From the NCBI GenBank assembly GCA_036429605.1, contig CM071590.1, forward strand, positions 5,952,001 to 6,016,000: DNA of 64,000 nt, given 5' to 3'. This document shows, piece by piece, positions 35,531 to 47,400 of the stretch; position 1 is the stretch's first letter; the number at the start of each line of letters is the position of its first letter. The notes under the pieces are model-generated. The model saw only the letters and a list, made by a program, of their open reading frames with translations. It did no database searches and was not told the origin of the DNA. The DNA comes from Cladobotryum mycophilum. Taxonomy: Eukaryota > Ascomycota > Sordariomycetes > Hypocreales > Hypocreaceae. A program made the translations under genes and the position numbers.

Positions 35531-37003
35531 ATGGCCGACGAAGACATCTCTGAAACCACACAAGGTCCCTTCGACTTTGAGATGACCGAGGCAGGTACAC
35601 TGCCTTATATACCTGGAACGACAGAAACAAAGCCATGGTCATGCACATTATTCGACCCAGCCTATGGAGTGTTCACAGAGGAAGACTTGAAGGACCTTTG
35701 TGGCACAAACTGCTCAGTCATCGATAATGAGTCACCGGTTACCATTTGGAAGATTCTACTTCACGCAAGAAAGCTCATCAAGCTTGCCAGGCATCTATTG
35801 GGCTCAGACGGATTCCAAGTTGTGAATGGCAAAGCTCGTCGACGGCCGGGCAATTACGTCGATGAACTTTGGGAAATCTTGGCCAACCCGAGGACGCCAT
35901 TGCAGATCAAAGATGAGATCTACCAGGTCCCTCTATGGGGTCTTGCCAACCAGGTGAACGCCGTCGACGAAACGAAAGGGATCGAATTTCACTGCCCTCT
36001 CACTGTCTGTCGCGACTTTGGCCCTCTTGCTCCCGAGGAAGGAGTCCGCCGACCTTATCGCAATCACCACAATTTGGTGATGCATATCAATGAATGCATG
36101 GAGATTCTTGATCACGAATATGCCGCAACGGGCGGTCTTTTATCACTTCTCCCTACTGAAAGCGAAGACGATGACGAACAACTGGAGGCTGCGCGCAACA
36201 CAATCTTTGGGCAGTGGCTGCTCTTCACCCAGCACCTAGTGGCACGCATGCACGAGCTCGAACTCAACTACGCCAATGCTCTCGATATGCTTAGTGGCGA
36301 GGCCGTCGTGCCAATGCAAATGCTTAGTCGTCTTGGACCAGACGGTCGATCCAAGGGGCGAGAGATTATTTACCCTCAGGACAAGTTCATCATTGTCAAT
36401 GTGGGTGAGGATATCGTCACGAAGCTTCATCACCTGATGGACAAGGCGGAAGCAGAGTATAATGAAGATGAGCAGCAATTCTGGGAGAGTGGCACCAGTG
36501 GCGAGCGCATGTGGAAGAAGGACCGTGCTGGCCAGTGGTACTCCCGGGGCCTGGTATCAGTTGACCTGCAAACACGCTTCTACAGGCTCAAGGACCAAGG
36601 CAGGGACTCGACCATCTTCATTCTCCCCGCAATCGACTACCACCCCGGAGTGGCACGTACACGCGAGGTAGAAAAGCAACCTACAGTGGTGTCTGTGGTG
36701 AACCCAAGGTGGACTGATAGGGTGTCCGACCTCGAGGAGCGTCTCAGGGAGCCACTGAAGAGTGCAAAGCAGATGGAAGACGCGAGCCGGGCGTTGCAGC
36801 GCCAGAACCTTGAACTGCAGGACAAGCTGACGGTGGTGTCTGCCGAGCTCAAGAAGACCCAAATACAAGTCCGATACTATGAAGCGACCGCAGAGGAGGG
36901 GTCAAGGGAGGAGGTTGAAGCAGCCTTGAGAGCCCATCAGGATAAGCTGGAGAGGCTGAGGACAATCCTGCCTAGCAAGTATCATGCTGACCTGGAGTTT
37001 TGA
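35531..37003 (+). CDS. Uncharacterised protein with C-terminal coiled coil
   Basis: Single exon, 490 residues from the ATG at 35531 (MADEDISE; an in-frame ATG at 35492 would add 13). I do not recognise a family. The N-terminus is acidic. The middle contains Cys/His residues around 35990-36110 (FHCPLTVCRDFGP, then NHHNLVMHINECM) that resemble a degenerate C2H2 zinc-finger pattern. The last 110 residues form a charged coiled coil (LEERLREPLKSAKQMEDA onwards). No signal peptide or membrane segment, so probably nuclear or cytosolic. The intact length and codon pattern support a real gene. It could be a fungal transcription-related protein, but this is a guess from the Cys/His pattern. Confidence 0.62.
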   Translation: MADEDISETTQGPFDFEMTEAGTLPYIPGTTETKPWSCTLFDPAYGVFTEEDLKDLCGTNCSVIDNESPVTIWKILLHARKLIKLARHLLGSDGFQVVNGKARRRPGNYVDELWEILANPRTPLQIKDEIYQVPLWGLANQVNAVDETKGIEFHCPLTVCRDFGPLAPEEGVRRPYRNHHNLVMHINECMEILDHEYAATGGLLSLLPTESEDDDEQLEAARNTIFGQWLLFTQHLVARMHELELNYANALDMLSGEAVVPMQMLSRLGPDGRSKGREIIYPQDKFIIVNVGEDIVTKLHHLMDKAEAEYNEDEQQFWESGTSGERMWKKDRAGQWYSRGLVSVDLQTRFYRLKDQGRDSTIFILPAIDYHPGVARTREVEKQPTVVSVVNPRWTDRVSDLEERLREPLKSAKQMEDASRALQRQNLELQDKLTVVSAELKKTQIQVRYYEATAEEGSREEVEAALRAHQDKLERLRTILPSKYHADLEF

Positions 37004-37552
37004 GACTTGGGTGATGTTGATGATTTCTCCTTTTTGGACTTTTGTACCGTAATTTCCTCTTTTTGTTAGTCTTTTCTTGGTTCATTATACAGAAAAATCA
37101 AGGGTATTCCCGGATCCCAGTGCCATGGACGAGGTCGTTTCCATGTCATCACGGACCCATTGTTGGTAATGGAATGCATCACAACCAACAGCAGGGACGC
37201 GTGTGCACAGTGACATATCGGATAGTGACAGGTCGGACAGAACAGCACTGGTTTGGTATTTGTTCCAACTAGTTTCTCAGACAATAGAAAATAGATTGCA
37301 AAGATGTAATATCTATATTGCTATTCCCATGTTTTAATTTGAATCATCCCATATGTTGAGATTCTTCCAATACGTATCCTAAAATGCCGTCATTCGGTCA
37401 TATTCTAAAGCGCCCCGCTAGATGCATTATCGAAAAAAGCATCCGCAGCACTGATCGATCGTTGTCCCACATCCGGTCTCCCTTCAATGAAACCTGCCAA
37501 CTCTAGCTTTACGGTTTCGTCAGCACCTGCAGCACAATGACTCTCAGGTATC
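37004..37552. other. Intergenic region
   Basis: Promoter region of the radical SAM gene. Short ORFs only; nothing recognised. Confidence 0.45.
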
Positions 37553-38718
37553 ATGATCTCTGCATTGAAGAGGCATTGTCTTGCTCCTCGGGCTAGCTTG
37601 GCATTCCGAAAATCAGGCCGCGTCCTGGGCCGATCCTTACATCTAGCGCCGCCCTTCTTGCTAGATGAGTATACGCCTCGCTATCGGACACTTTCATCTC
37701 GCGATGCAGCGAAGAAGCGAGCGCTGGCCTATGCTCATCTCCGCAATTGCAACCTGTGCCCTCGATTATGCGGTGTCAACCGCTACGAGACAACTGGAAT
37801 ATGCCTCATTGGCGAGAAGGCAAAGGTCAATGTCATAGCGCCACACTTTGGAGAAGGTCGGTTCTAGTTTGATTCCTCCTTCCTGGAGACCCCTTGCATG
37901 AAACAGGTTTGCTCATGAGTAGGCGTCCTCTAGAACCATGTATCCAGGGGCATAATGGAAGTGGCGCCGTATTCATGAGTGGATGCAATTTACGTTGCAT
38001 CTTCTGCCAAAACTATGACATCTCTCACCAACGAAACGGGATGGACCTCACCCCGGAGGAGCTGGGGGATTGGTACCTCAAGCTCCAAGAAGTTGGAGGC
38101 GTCCACAACATCAACATTGTTACGCCAGAGCATGTCGTTCCCCAAGTATCCCTCAGCATATTGCACGCAGCAGAGCAGGGCCTCAAGGTGCCCATCGTAT
38201 ACAACACTTCTAGCTTCGACTCCCTGGAGTCTCTCCAACTGATGGATGGGTTGGTGGATATTTACTTGGCCGACTTCAAAGTTTGGGAACCAAGCACGTC
38301 GAAGAGACTCCTCAAAGCGGACGACTACGCAGTGACTGCCAAGGAGAGCATCAAGGCCATGCATGCGCAGGTAGGCGACCTGTGCTTCACGGCGGATGGA
38401 ATTGCCAAGGTCGGGGTTCTAGTCCGACATCTAGTGATGCCCGGTAAGGAGAAGGAGGGTGCGGAGATCATGAAGTTCTTGGCCGCCGAGGTTTCACCTG
38501 ATTGTTTCGTAAACATCATGGAGCAATATCACCCCGACGCGCACGTGGGAAAGAAGAAGCGTGGGAAGTCGGGCGGCACCGCCGAGGGAGAGGTTCGTTA
38601 CGAGGATCTTAATCGAGCCGTGACGAACGAGGAGGTCTCGTTGGTTCGCCAGGCAGCAGAGGATGCTGGCCTCTGGCGCTTCAATGACCCCCCAAAGCAC
38701 CAAGGATTTGCTATTTGA
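37553..38718 (+). CDS. Radical SAM Fe-S protein, PflX-like (COG1313 type)
   Basis: Two exons (37553-37856, 37934-38718) give 362 residues. The radical SAM cluster motif CNLRCIFCQ (Cys about 119, 123 and 126) binds the 4Fe-4S cluster that cleaves S-adenosylmethionine. An upstream Cys-rich segment (CNLCPRLCGVNR, about 67-80) is typical of PflX-like proteins, which are related to pyruvate formate-lyase activating enzymes but have no established substrate. The first 35 residues are basic with Ser and Leu, like a mitochondrial presequence. The splice joins HFGE to EPCIQGH exactly as the family requires. Bacterial-like origin is known for some fungal members, but nothing here decides that. Confidence 0.85.
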
Positions 38719-39249
38719 GAAATGAAACAGCCTTCATTGGGCCGCAACTATCGATGAGGCTATCAACAACGAAAGTGTGTGTGTGGGGTGGGGCGGCCCT
38801 GATTTCTAAAATGTCATGCGTTCACCATCCAAGACACTCCAGTCGTAATTATCCGATTCGATGTTTGCGCGCTATTCTAAAGCAGATAATGGTTTGCGAT
38901 CCTTATTCAAAAGGCGGGTGTGGCGTGGAAGCACGGATCAGAGCCTGCCTCCAACTTGACCCTTTGTTGGATACGTTCCATCCGAGTGTTGGTGAAGGGG
39001 CTTGTGTCGGAACGATGTAAACTGGGGATGTGCAACTATCCCATGGGCCCAGGATGGATACATACAAGCATCAAGGGTTCCATGTTTGCATGTCATCAGA
39101 ACTTGCCACCATCCTGTCCGGGATACTTGAAGCTATACAAAATCAGTGACATATTTGGAAGCGTCAGACACATTTCATTTATGACTATATTTCTGCCTCC
39201 CATTAACAAATAGCAAAGCTTTTCCTCGTTGCTTGAACTGATTCAAACA
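38719..39249. other. Intergenic region
   Basis: Between two same-strand genes; short unsupported ORFs only. Confidence 0.45.
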
Positions 39250-40239
39250 ATGCCTCCATTACCACAACTCTTCACCAAGATGACGGGAGAACACAACAGT
39301 GTGGAGAATGAAGACCCCAGAGAGACCATCTCTCCGTCTGCTTCACCAACATCCCAACGCACCCTATTCACCGACTCGCATGACTCAAAGTCAACAGCGT
39401 CTTCATCGCGCGGGAGCTCCCCGTCACTTAAGACATCGCACCACACCACGAAACAAGCAAGGCCCAGAAGCAGCTCCTGGTTCGGATCGACCTTCTCCAA
39501 CCATATCTTCTCTCCGCGGCCATATGAACAAATTTACGCTGAAAGCGCCTATCTTAATCGATCGCTACAGATCGAAGGTGCCAACACCGCTGAATTGTTC
39601 AATCGATACTCGTTGGTTCAAGAGGCGCTCCAGGGCGACGCAGCTGTGGGGAAGCACAGACGAAAGCTACGGAAACAGCTCAGCCTGCTTAAATCCAAGA
39701 TTTCCCAGGCGTCGCAGCAAGAAAAGTCAATAATCGTTAGGCTGAGCGAGCTCCAGGTGGAGTACCAGAGCCGCGATGCGTGGTACCAAGTACAGAGACG
39801 GAGGATGTCTTCGCAATCGACAACGCATTCTCAGTGTATGAAGCGACCCGCAACATCACCAGGATGCACCACAAGCCCCAGGACACCACTCAATGCGGAA
39901 TCATTAGAATTTGTCCCCTGTGGGAATGCATCTTTTAGCCAAGGCAGCAGTCGATTCCCGGATCCACAACCCGAGCCTACCAGCGGATCTTCAACCCTAA
40001 ACACAGTGGATGAGAAAGACGAATCTAGCATAGATGAAAGACAGGAGAGCGACTCCGAGACCCAGAGTGGGAGACATATCAATGACTTGCACAATCATGG
40101 TCTCGAATATACCTACGAAACTTCCAACGAGGAAAAAGTCTCGCAATCTCTCAATTCGAAATCAGAGTGTATTACTGAACAAATTACTACCAACGAGAAA
40201 CGACTAAGTCTGCCAAGTCTTCACTTTGTCTGGCCTTGA
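39250..40239 (+). CDS. Ser-rich hypothetical protein with a short coiled coil
   Basis: Single-exon model of 329 residues from MPPLPQLF at 39250 (39229 is an in-frame alternative). Ser/Thr/Pro-rich and probably disordered at both ends. Residues about 90-180 form a helical block (YEQIYAESAYLNRSLQIEG, then RKLRKQLSLLKSKISQ). No family recognised. The stop at 40237-40239 may not be the natural end: the +1 frame is open from 40208 to 40393 and reads like acidic coding sequence, so the C-terminus may be cut by a one-base change or altered by an intron I cannot define. Confidence 0.55.
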   Translation: MPPLPQLFTKMTGEHNSVENEDPRETISPSASPTSQRTLFTDSHDSKSTASSSRGSSPSLKTSHHTTKQARPRSSSWFGSTFSNHIFSPRPYEQIYAESAYLNRSLQIEGANTAELFNRYSLVQEALQGDAAVGKHRRKLRKQLSLLKSKISQASQQEKSIIVRLSELQVEYQSRDAWYQVQRRRMSSQSTTHSQCMKRPATSPGCTTSPRTPLNAESLEFVPCGNASFSQGSSRFPDPQPEPTSGSSTLNTVDEKDESSIDERQESDSETQSGRHINDLHNHGLEYTYETSNEEKVSQSLNSKSECITEQITTNEKRLSLPSLHFVWP

Positions 40240-40393
40240 GCCTGGCCACTCCATCTCATATTCCGACTCCATCTTCGTGCTGGAACCACTTCCCCAGGAC
40301 AAGGACTTTTTCTTAATAAGACTAGTCCCTTCAGGGGGACGAAGTTCCAATCTCTCCAAAATACTATCTATGCTAGCCTCTGCTCCTTGTTAG

Positions 40394-41190
40394 CCATACA
40401 TCTCTTGGGCGCTGGAATTACGCACCATCCAGGTCGGCCAATTCCCCAATGGTAACGGGGGAATCGATCATCATCCTCCCCGTGATGGTGTCGAATAAGG
40501 AATCGAAGTGGGCCCCTACAAATGTGTTGTGAAAGGCATAATGGAAAAACAGCCAGTTCAGGGCCCCCGTACTAGAATTCATTCTCCTGGGAAATCAGAT
40601 ATCTTAGGACACGGACATATCATGATGCTATTCGGGGGAATGGGATTTAATAGTTACGAACTGAACCCGCCAGTGGACATCGTCACCGGGTTGCCATCTG
40701 GTGCGTTTGAGATTCTCTTGGTGTTGGAACTCCCTAGCGACTGCGACCGCGGTCGCGATTGATGCCCTGATATCGGCGTGGGAAGCATCGATGGACGGTA
40801 TTTCTTCTACGCCCATGGTTGAGATGTTGCATCGAACAAACAATAATTGGATGGAGAGGTTTGACCAAGTGCGGGATACAGATGAAGATATATAGCTTCT
40901 CATCCCAGGAGGTTGGACAAAATTCAGGCGAATGTAAATTCGAACGGCAAAGACCGCGCACAAGGGTGGCTTCAGTAGGGTTGAATCCATCATAGACGGA
41001 ATTATCATGCATGCAATACTGCCTACCTAGTACCTACTATTTGGAGTTTTGGAGAATGTTATCGGCTTGGCGGTGTTTTGAGTTTCAAACCATTTGCTAC
41101 CTATGTACACTTGATATGATGATTATAAACAAAAACAATACTGTAAAAATTGTTGGGCCCCTTTTGAACTGGTTGCTGTGTCTCTTCTTT
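40394..41190. other. Gap between convergent genes
   Basis: Holds 3' ends of the Ser-rich gene and the NECAP gene. ORFs at 40508-40762 (plus) and 40628-41012 (minus) overlap each other and have no support. Confidence 0.45.
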
Positions 41191-41979
41191 TTACGCAAAC
41201 TCTCCAAACTTTCCGTCATCGAACCCCATGTCTCTAAGTGAACGCCTCTTTTGCTTAACGTCGGAAGCACTCGGCGGTGGTGGCAGCGCAAAGGAAGCAC
41301 CAGCGGAGCCTGACGAGGCTGACGCAGCTCCCGGCGGTGGAGCGAGCGCAAACGATTGTAAATCCACCGAGCCGGAGGCAGATGACGTTTCGGATTGCTG
41401 TGGTCTCCGTCTGCCAAACTTGCTGCTGCCGCCCAGATTCACCGTGATTGTCTCCCCCTCTTTCAGGCTGTAGTCCTTTGCCTCCGTCTTCTTCTCCTTG
41501 TCCGCGGGCTTATTCGTCTCCCCGTCCAGCCCCAGACTCCTCCTCGCCTCCTGCAGCGAAACGGAGAGGTCAAACGCCTCGGACCTCTCCTCGAAGCCGA
41601 TGCCCAGCACCGCCTTCCTCCCCTGGTCGTCCCGCACCGTCAGGGCGAAGAACCGGCTGCTGTCGAGCACCGACTCCACGGCGTTTCTGTCCGTGTAGGG
41701 CGCGGCGGCGAAGAGCTGGCCCGAGTTGGGGTCCTCCAGGACGAGGTCGATCTTAACGCTGGCGGCGGCGTCGGCGCTCTCGAGGGAGGTCTCGACGACG
41801 CGGAGGCGGGCGGTGAAGATGTGGCGGGAAGGGTCTTCGGTCCAGGAGGAGGCGCTGTGGCCCTTCATGGAGGTGAGGGGAGGGATGTTGTAGACGTGGA
41901 CGTTGTTGGCGACGAAGAGGACTCGTTGGATGGCGTCGCTGGGGAGGGCCCTCCCTGTAGTTGGATCTTGAAGTTCCAT
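41191..41979 (-). CDS. NECAP-family endocytic adaptor-associated protein
   Basis: Single exon, 262 residues. The first 165 residues form the NECAP PHear domain (VLFVANNVHVYNIPPLTS, then SWTEDPSRHIFTARLRVVE, then FFALTVRDDQGRKAVLGIGF). Animal NECAPs bind the AP-2 complex and accessory proteins at clathrin-coated pits. The KDYSLKEGETITVNL segment closes the domain. The tail is Pro/Ala/Ser-rich and ends in FGDDG-like and FGEFA sequence, similar to adaptor-ear-binding tails. Cytosolic, no membrane segment. A conserved single-copy gene and complete. It is divergent from the eIF2B alpha gene, with about 720 bp between their starts. Confidence 0.9.
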   Translation of the reverse strand: MELQDPTTGRALPSDAIQRVLFVANNVHVYNIPPLTSMKGHSASSWTEDPSRHIFTARLRVVETSLESADAAASVKIDLVLEDPNSGQLFAAAPYTDRNAVESVLDSSRFFALTVRDDQGRKAVLGIGFEERSEAFDLSVSLQEARRSLGLDGETNKPADKEKKTEAKDYSLKEGETITVNLGGSSKFGRRRPQQSETSSASGSVDLQSFALAPPPGAASASSGSAGASFALPPPPSASDVKQKRRSLRDMGFDDGKFGEFA

Positions 41980-42697
41980 TTTCTTTTTTCTTTTTTTGGC
42001 GGTTTTGAGTGTGTAATCAGGATGTCGAGATTATTGTCTCAAGGAGGATGAAGCGGTCAAGTTTCTCTTCTCGGTACGACGTCCATTGGTTGTCGATCTT
42101 GTAAAGACTCGGGGTGCTATTCAGGGAGAGCTGATGCGACATCGCGCGCTTCCAACTGTGGCTGACATCCATCCACGAGGAGCACGGAGCTCTCAGGTTG
42201 GATGAGTGGCTGTGGAGTCAATTGTCCACGGGTTACAGGGCCCTTTCTTTGGCGGGGTTCTTTCAGACGACCCCGCCATTAGCTAGCTGGAGGTTCCAAC
42301 ATACCCTACACTCAGCCACGATAAATCAAATCGGATAGAGCCTGTCATTCGTCATGAAGTTGCCCAGATATCGTATAAGAAGCGGTGTTAATAAAGGAGT
42401 CAGACAATATTAGAAGTTTATCTAAAAATAGTTGGTGCTAAGGAGGGAAGTATTTCGCGAGAGCGAATAGACAACCTGTATCAAAGGTGGGACATGGGAC
42501 GGAATACCCCGCCAAACATGTTGATACACACTTGCAGACCCTGACGCCTGTAGCTATAGCGCTCGCTCACTATAACCTCAGTAAACATCATTGATGGCAC
42601 CAACCTCCATCCATTGACTCATCTTGGACAAAATTTCCCCATCGCCAAAACTTTCCCTCCACCACCACCATTGAGTTGCGCGACACCAACCCTCACA
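41980..42697. other. Divergent promoter region of NECAP and eIF2B alpha genes
   Basis: No ORF with support. Pyrimidine-rich tracts (CCACCACC, near 42655-42670) precede the eIF2B alpha start. Confidence 0.5.
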
Positions 42698-43933
42698 ATG
42701 GCTACAGACATAGAGGCTGCGGGTACGCCGAATCGCTTCTTTCCCAGCTCACAGTGAGCTTTAGCTGACGGCCACTCTCCAACATCTAGCCCTGACGGTT
42801 GACACCAATACTACCACAACCTCGACCACAACCACAACCACAACCACAGAACTTCCTTTTCGCAAACAACCCGACGATGCCACCTTTGAGTTCGTCGAGC
42901 CCTCCTAGAGAGCATCTACCACTCGAATCTCTAACCAATGATCGCTAGCATCGTCACTACCTACCGAAACCTCCTAACCTCAGACCCCGATCTCACAAAA
43001 CCCGTCGCCGCCATCGAATCCCTCATCATCCTCCTCAACACCGTCCCCTCCACAACCGTCTTCGAGACCCTCGACACGGTCAAGGCCTACTCCGACCGCC
43101 TCAAAGCCTCCGTCGAGAACCCCGTACCGCTCACCGCGGGCACCGACCTCTTCCTGCAGTATCTCGTAACCTCGCTTAAGCAGCAGGATGGCAGCTTCGA
43201 GGCCGTGCGGAAGCATCTCCTGCGCAACGGTCGTTTATTCGCCAGCAGGGCCATCGCGGCGCGTGATGGCATCTCGGAAGCCGGCTGGCGGTTCGTTAGA
43301 GAAGGAAAATGCGTGCTTACGCATGGTGCGTCGAGGACCGTAACGGGCATATTGGAGCGTGCGGCGAAGCACCTCGAGGGGAAGTTCAAGGTTATCTACG
43401 TCCGGGATGAGGCACGTGCCGAGGAGAGCAATCGGGTCGTCAAAGAGCTAAGGAGCAAGGGCATTCCCGTCGCCGAGATCCCCGAGGCTGCGATAGCGCA
43501 TGTCATGGGTCTTTTGCGACAGGTCCACATGGTCTTTGTCGGAGCCGAGGCTGTGACGCAAAACGGTGGCATCATTTCTCGAATGGGCACTTTCCAAATC
43601 GCCCAGCTCGCCTCGCAGGCCAAGATCCCGTTCTACGTTGCCGCCGAGACACATAAGTTTGTGCGCAAGTTTCCGCTGGATCAGCGGGATATTGGCTTCA
43701 AGCAGGAAATCTTGGACTTTCAGACTGAGGCGACAAGCAAGCTGCCAAAGGACGTTGTCGACTATACGGTAGGTGAACCCCTTGTACCCCTTGTATGCAA
43801 TGACTAGGAGAGTAAGACTAACTATTGGCAGCCTCCGGAGCTCATTGACAATTTGGTTACGGAGAATGGTGTTCATTTGCCGGGATACGTGTTTGAACAG
43901 CTTCTCAACATTTACGGCAGTCTGAACGGTTGA
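42698..43933 (+). CDS. GCN3: Translation initiation factor eIF2B subunit alpha (GCN3 type)
   Basis: Four exons (42698-42722, 42790-42889, 42949-43768, 43832-43933) give 348 residues. The eIF2B alpha/beta/delta family fold is clear: helical N-terminus (FDIVTTYRNLL, PVAAIESL), then KCVLTHGASRTVTGIL, GAEAVTQNGGIISRMGT and PFYVAAETHKF. It is the regulatory subunit of the GDP-GTP exchange factor for eIF2 and is required in yeast for response to eIF2 alpha phosphorylation and general amino acid control. The ATG at 42938 looks like a start but lies inside intron 2. The splice GTTCGT...GCTAG joins TF to DIVTTY, which restores the conserved N-terminus. The preceding exon encodes a Thr-rich run. Cytosolic. 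Confidence 0.92.
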
Positions 43934-44476
43934 GACTTGTGAAGTGAAATAAAATAAATAAAATAGACATACACTCAGACGCACTTTTAACACATTATTT
44001 GAGAATGGCCTATGCAAACGGACTATCCATATTATCGGATCAGGTCCAAAGCTGTTGGAAGTTGAGATGGTCTCGTATGAAATATGAGGCTATATCAGCG
44101 AATTCCAGTTCACTGCAGAAAATCAATGAGCGACTATCCGTCTGCTGTGGAATACCGAGCGCTGTATTCGAGCAGGTTTTCAGGTTCCCGAAATTTATCA
44201 TTATCGGGCAGATGTAAAAAGTGTCAAGAAATTGTCATTGTTCTTCGTTATGTGATGCTAAGTGAGTGTCGTTTTCTTTCCTTCAACTTGGAGAAGCAGT
44301 CGAGGTCCAATCTGATGACTGCGTGAGCAAACCGTTCCATAACTGAAAGCAGAAAAACATGAGAGCCTAGGATCTAGAATGCCAATCTGTGATCCGATAA
44401 TTCCATTCCTTCTCTTCCTCCCTCGACCGAGATGTAGTTTCATCAGGAAACCATCTCGTGGCCTGGTATTCACATA
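43934..44476. other. Gap between convergent eIF2B alpha and egt1 genes
   Basis: Only 3' flanks; short ORFs without support. Nothing else seen. Confidence 0.5.
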
Positions 44477-47400
44477 CTAGACATCCCTCACCAACCTAGC
44501 TCCCACCCACGCATACGGATAATTCCTCTGATACCAGTTCACAAAGCTCTTCCTGCCCGCGACCCTCGGATGCGTCGCCCACGATCCCCCGAGCACAATG
44601 TTGTGCTTCTCGTCGAAAAAGTCAGCCGTGTAGCCCGGGTACAGCCTCATGGGCTTGAACCCCTCGTGCGGGCGGAGCACCGTGCTGGTCCACTCCCAGA
44701 CGCCGCCCATGGCCGACTGGCCCGCGAGGGAGCCGCCGTGGGAGGTGACGGGCGTGGGGTGCCAGTGCTTGAAGCCGACGTTGGAAGCGGTTAGGTCGAT
44801 GAACAGCGGGGAGCCGCTGGCATCGGCCTGGGCAGAAGGGCGTGATGGAGGGGTTTCCTCGACGCCGTCGTTGACGAGGTGACTGTTTGTGCGTTAATAT
44901 CTACCGTATACAACAGGGGGGTCCGTAAGAAAAAAGGACTTACCCATTGACCGCGGGAACCTTGTTGGACAGCTTGCTCTGGCAGGAAGCCTCCTTTTGT
45001 TTCTCGACATAGGCATAAATGCTCTTGGTCTCCTCGGCGGTGGGGATTCGACCGCCCATCCAAGAGGCGCAGCCGGCGAGTTCGTCGTAGGACGCAAAGA
45101 CGGGCCAGTCGAGTGCGTACTTGAGGGGGACGAGGCCGTAGACGGTGCGGACGGCTTTGTCTTGGATGAAGCTCTCTGGGAGGCTGCACTTTTTGACCTC
45201 GTGGTTGTCGTTCAGGCCGTTTGGTGTCATGGAAATCCCGTTGGCGTGCTCGTCGGTGAGGTTGGACCATGATGCTGGGAGGCGGTCGGTGTTGGTCGAG
45301 TACAGATACTCGGCGTACTTTTGAATCGTCAGCATGAAGCTTCGGGAAAGAATTGAATTTTGATCGAAATGGCTTACCTCTTCGTTTGTAATGGGTCGTC
45401 CCTTGGCCTGGAAAGCATGAACCTTTTCCTTTCGCGCTGGCTTCTCGTTGTCCCTAATACTGTCAGTAAGGTTGCATACTTGATCTAGTTTCTCTTCTTA
45501 CCATCCAAGATGACGGCTACGATGGTTTTCATCTTCAGGATCGTCTAAGCCGATAGTAATGACCTGCTCCGGAACGTCGAACCACTCGTTAGGCACACGA
45601 GCGTCATGAGCCCTCTGCGCGAGCTTCTCAAAGTCAGGCCGCACCGTGTTCGGTGGTGGCAGCGTCTTGTCGCTCTGGAGGAGCATGTACAAGAGGGTCT
45701 CGAGATGGAGAATCTCGTGCTCGAAGCCAAGCCAGATGGCGCGACGGACGTCTGCCTTGTCCATCTGCTGGTCATTGGCGTACAATGCAATCAGTCGCTC
45801 ACGAACGCGGTCCTGATAGGCAACAATGTCCTCGACAGAAGGCCACTCATCGGGGATTTCCGAGTGGTCATGGCACTTCTCGGGGTTATCAACGTCTGGG
45901 TCAATGCCTCTCTCGAAGATGCTGTGGTAGTACGCCGGGACAGTGGGACAGTCGCCAGTTGTCTTGGTCAGCTGGATGTCGAGGAATCCGGGAATGTGGC
46001 CCAGGTAGAAGATGCAGGCATTGCGCAATTTGATGGGCTTCTCGTTGAGCTCCTGCTTGGGGAGCATCTTTTGCGTGACGATGCCCCAGGCCTCCCAGAG
46101 ATGGTCCCAGTCTTGGATAGTCGGGAGGGTATCGGATGCGTAAAGCGATGGAAGTCCACTGATTGGCAATTTTGCCTTTTTCATCATATGGAGGCCTATA
46201 TCTGGTTAATAGTCCATATTTTTCGAATAGAACACCTAGTTTTGTTGGACTGACCATATTCTCCATTCTTGTTCCAGTAGGCAATCTCATCGAGGCCTGC
46301 CATCTTCCAGAGCTTGTCGACTCCGGTCCTCGAGTACTTGAGGCTCTGCTCAATCTTTACACGCTCATGCGATGGGATGATGGAGCCGAGGACGACTGTC
46401 TCGCGAATTGGCGACACAAATGCCTGGTGGCGACCTCCATCTTCATCGTAAATGTACTCACCAATGACTTTCCAGTCATCAAGGTGGAAGACCTCTTCGC
46501 CAAAGGCCTGATTGGCATGAACAAGTCCGTTGAGAATGAACCTAGGGGTTGATAAGCATTTTAGCACTGTTAGCATTATACAAAGGTCAGCTTACTGATG
46601 AGTGATGTCTTCTTTATCTAGAGAGTAAATCTGTCAGCAAATATCCATCTCAGCCGGAATATCCGTAGCTCACCATTATAGGCATGACTGCGAATAGATC
46701 TTCATTAGAGATTGTACTGTTTACAATATGCCAATAGTTACTCACTAAACCTTGTCTGGGTCATTGCACGAGTCGACACCAAGAATCATGAGATCCGTAG
46801 GCTGCAGAACGCCAGCATATGAGCCCAAGAACTCAGCTGCCTCGTCGCGATGGAAATTTCCTAAGGAAGAACTAGTTAGTAATCATACCAGGTCGAATCC
46901 AGACATCTTGTGGAAATACATACCGATACTGGACCCCAGATGAAGGATGCACTTTGGCCTTCCCACGATGGAGGGCTGCTTCAGCCATTCCCGCCCATCA
47001 TCGTACGTGCCCCGAAGTCCATGGCAAGAAACGTACTTGAACTCTGGAACGGCAGCCAGAGTGCGCTCCAGCTCTGTCTGGGACAGATCCAGCGCAAAGT
47101 AGTCGATCTTCTTGCCGAGGTCTTCAAAGGCCTGTAGGAGGAGGCACACCTTGCGGAGATTCCTTTTCTGCACGGTTAGGACAAAGCACTCTAGCAACAA
47201 CACGAAACTGACCCGCTCCCCAATTCTACCACCATGGATCCGTCGGGGATCTTTTCGGCCATTTCGGCAGATGAGCTCTTGAGGAGTTCAATTTCGTAGT
47301 TGGTGAGGTAATACTCATCCAGATATGTGATCTGGACGTCTCAGGTTACACATGCAAAGCGGGCAAACACGGGGGAAGAGGGCCTCTTAGAAAGAAGAGA

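Noticed and set aside
41228..42051. Long plus-strand ORFs opposite NECAP
   Set aside because: Antisense shadows of the GC-rich NECAP coding sequence; the minus strand carries the conserved domain.
42938..42940. ATG as eIF2B alpha start
   Set aside because: Lies within intron 2; using it loses the conserved FDIV segment, which the upstream exon supplies.
46880..46910. tRNA-like GGTCGAATCC sequence
   Set aside because: Lies in an egt1 intron without acceptor stem or anticodon arm.
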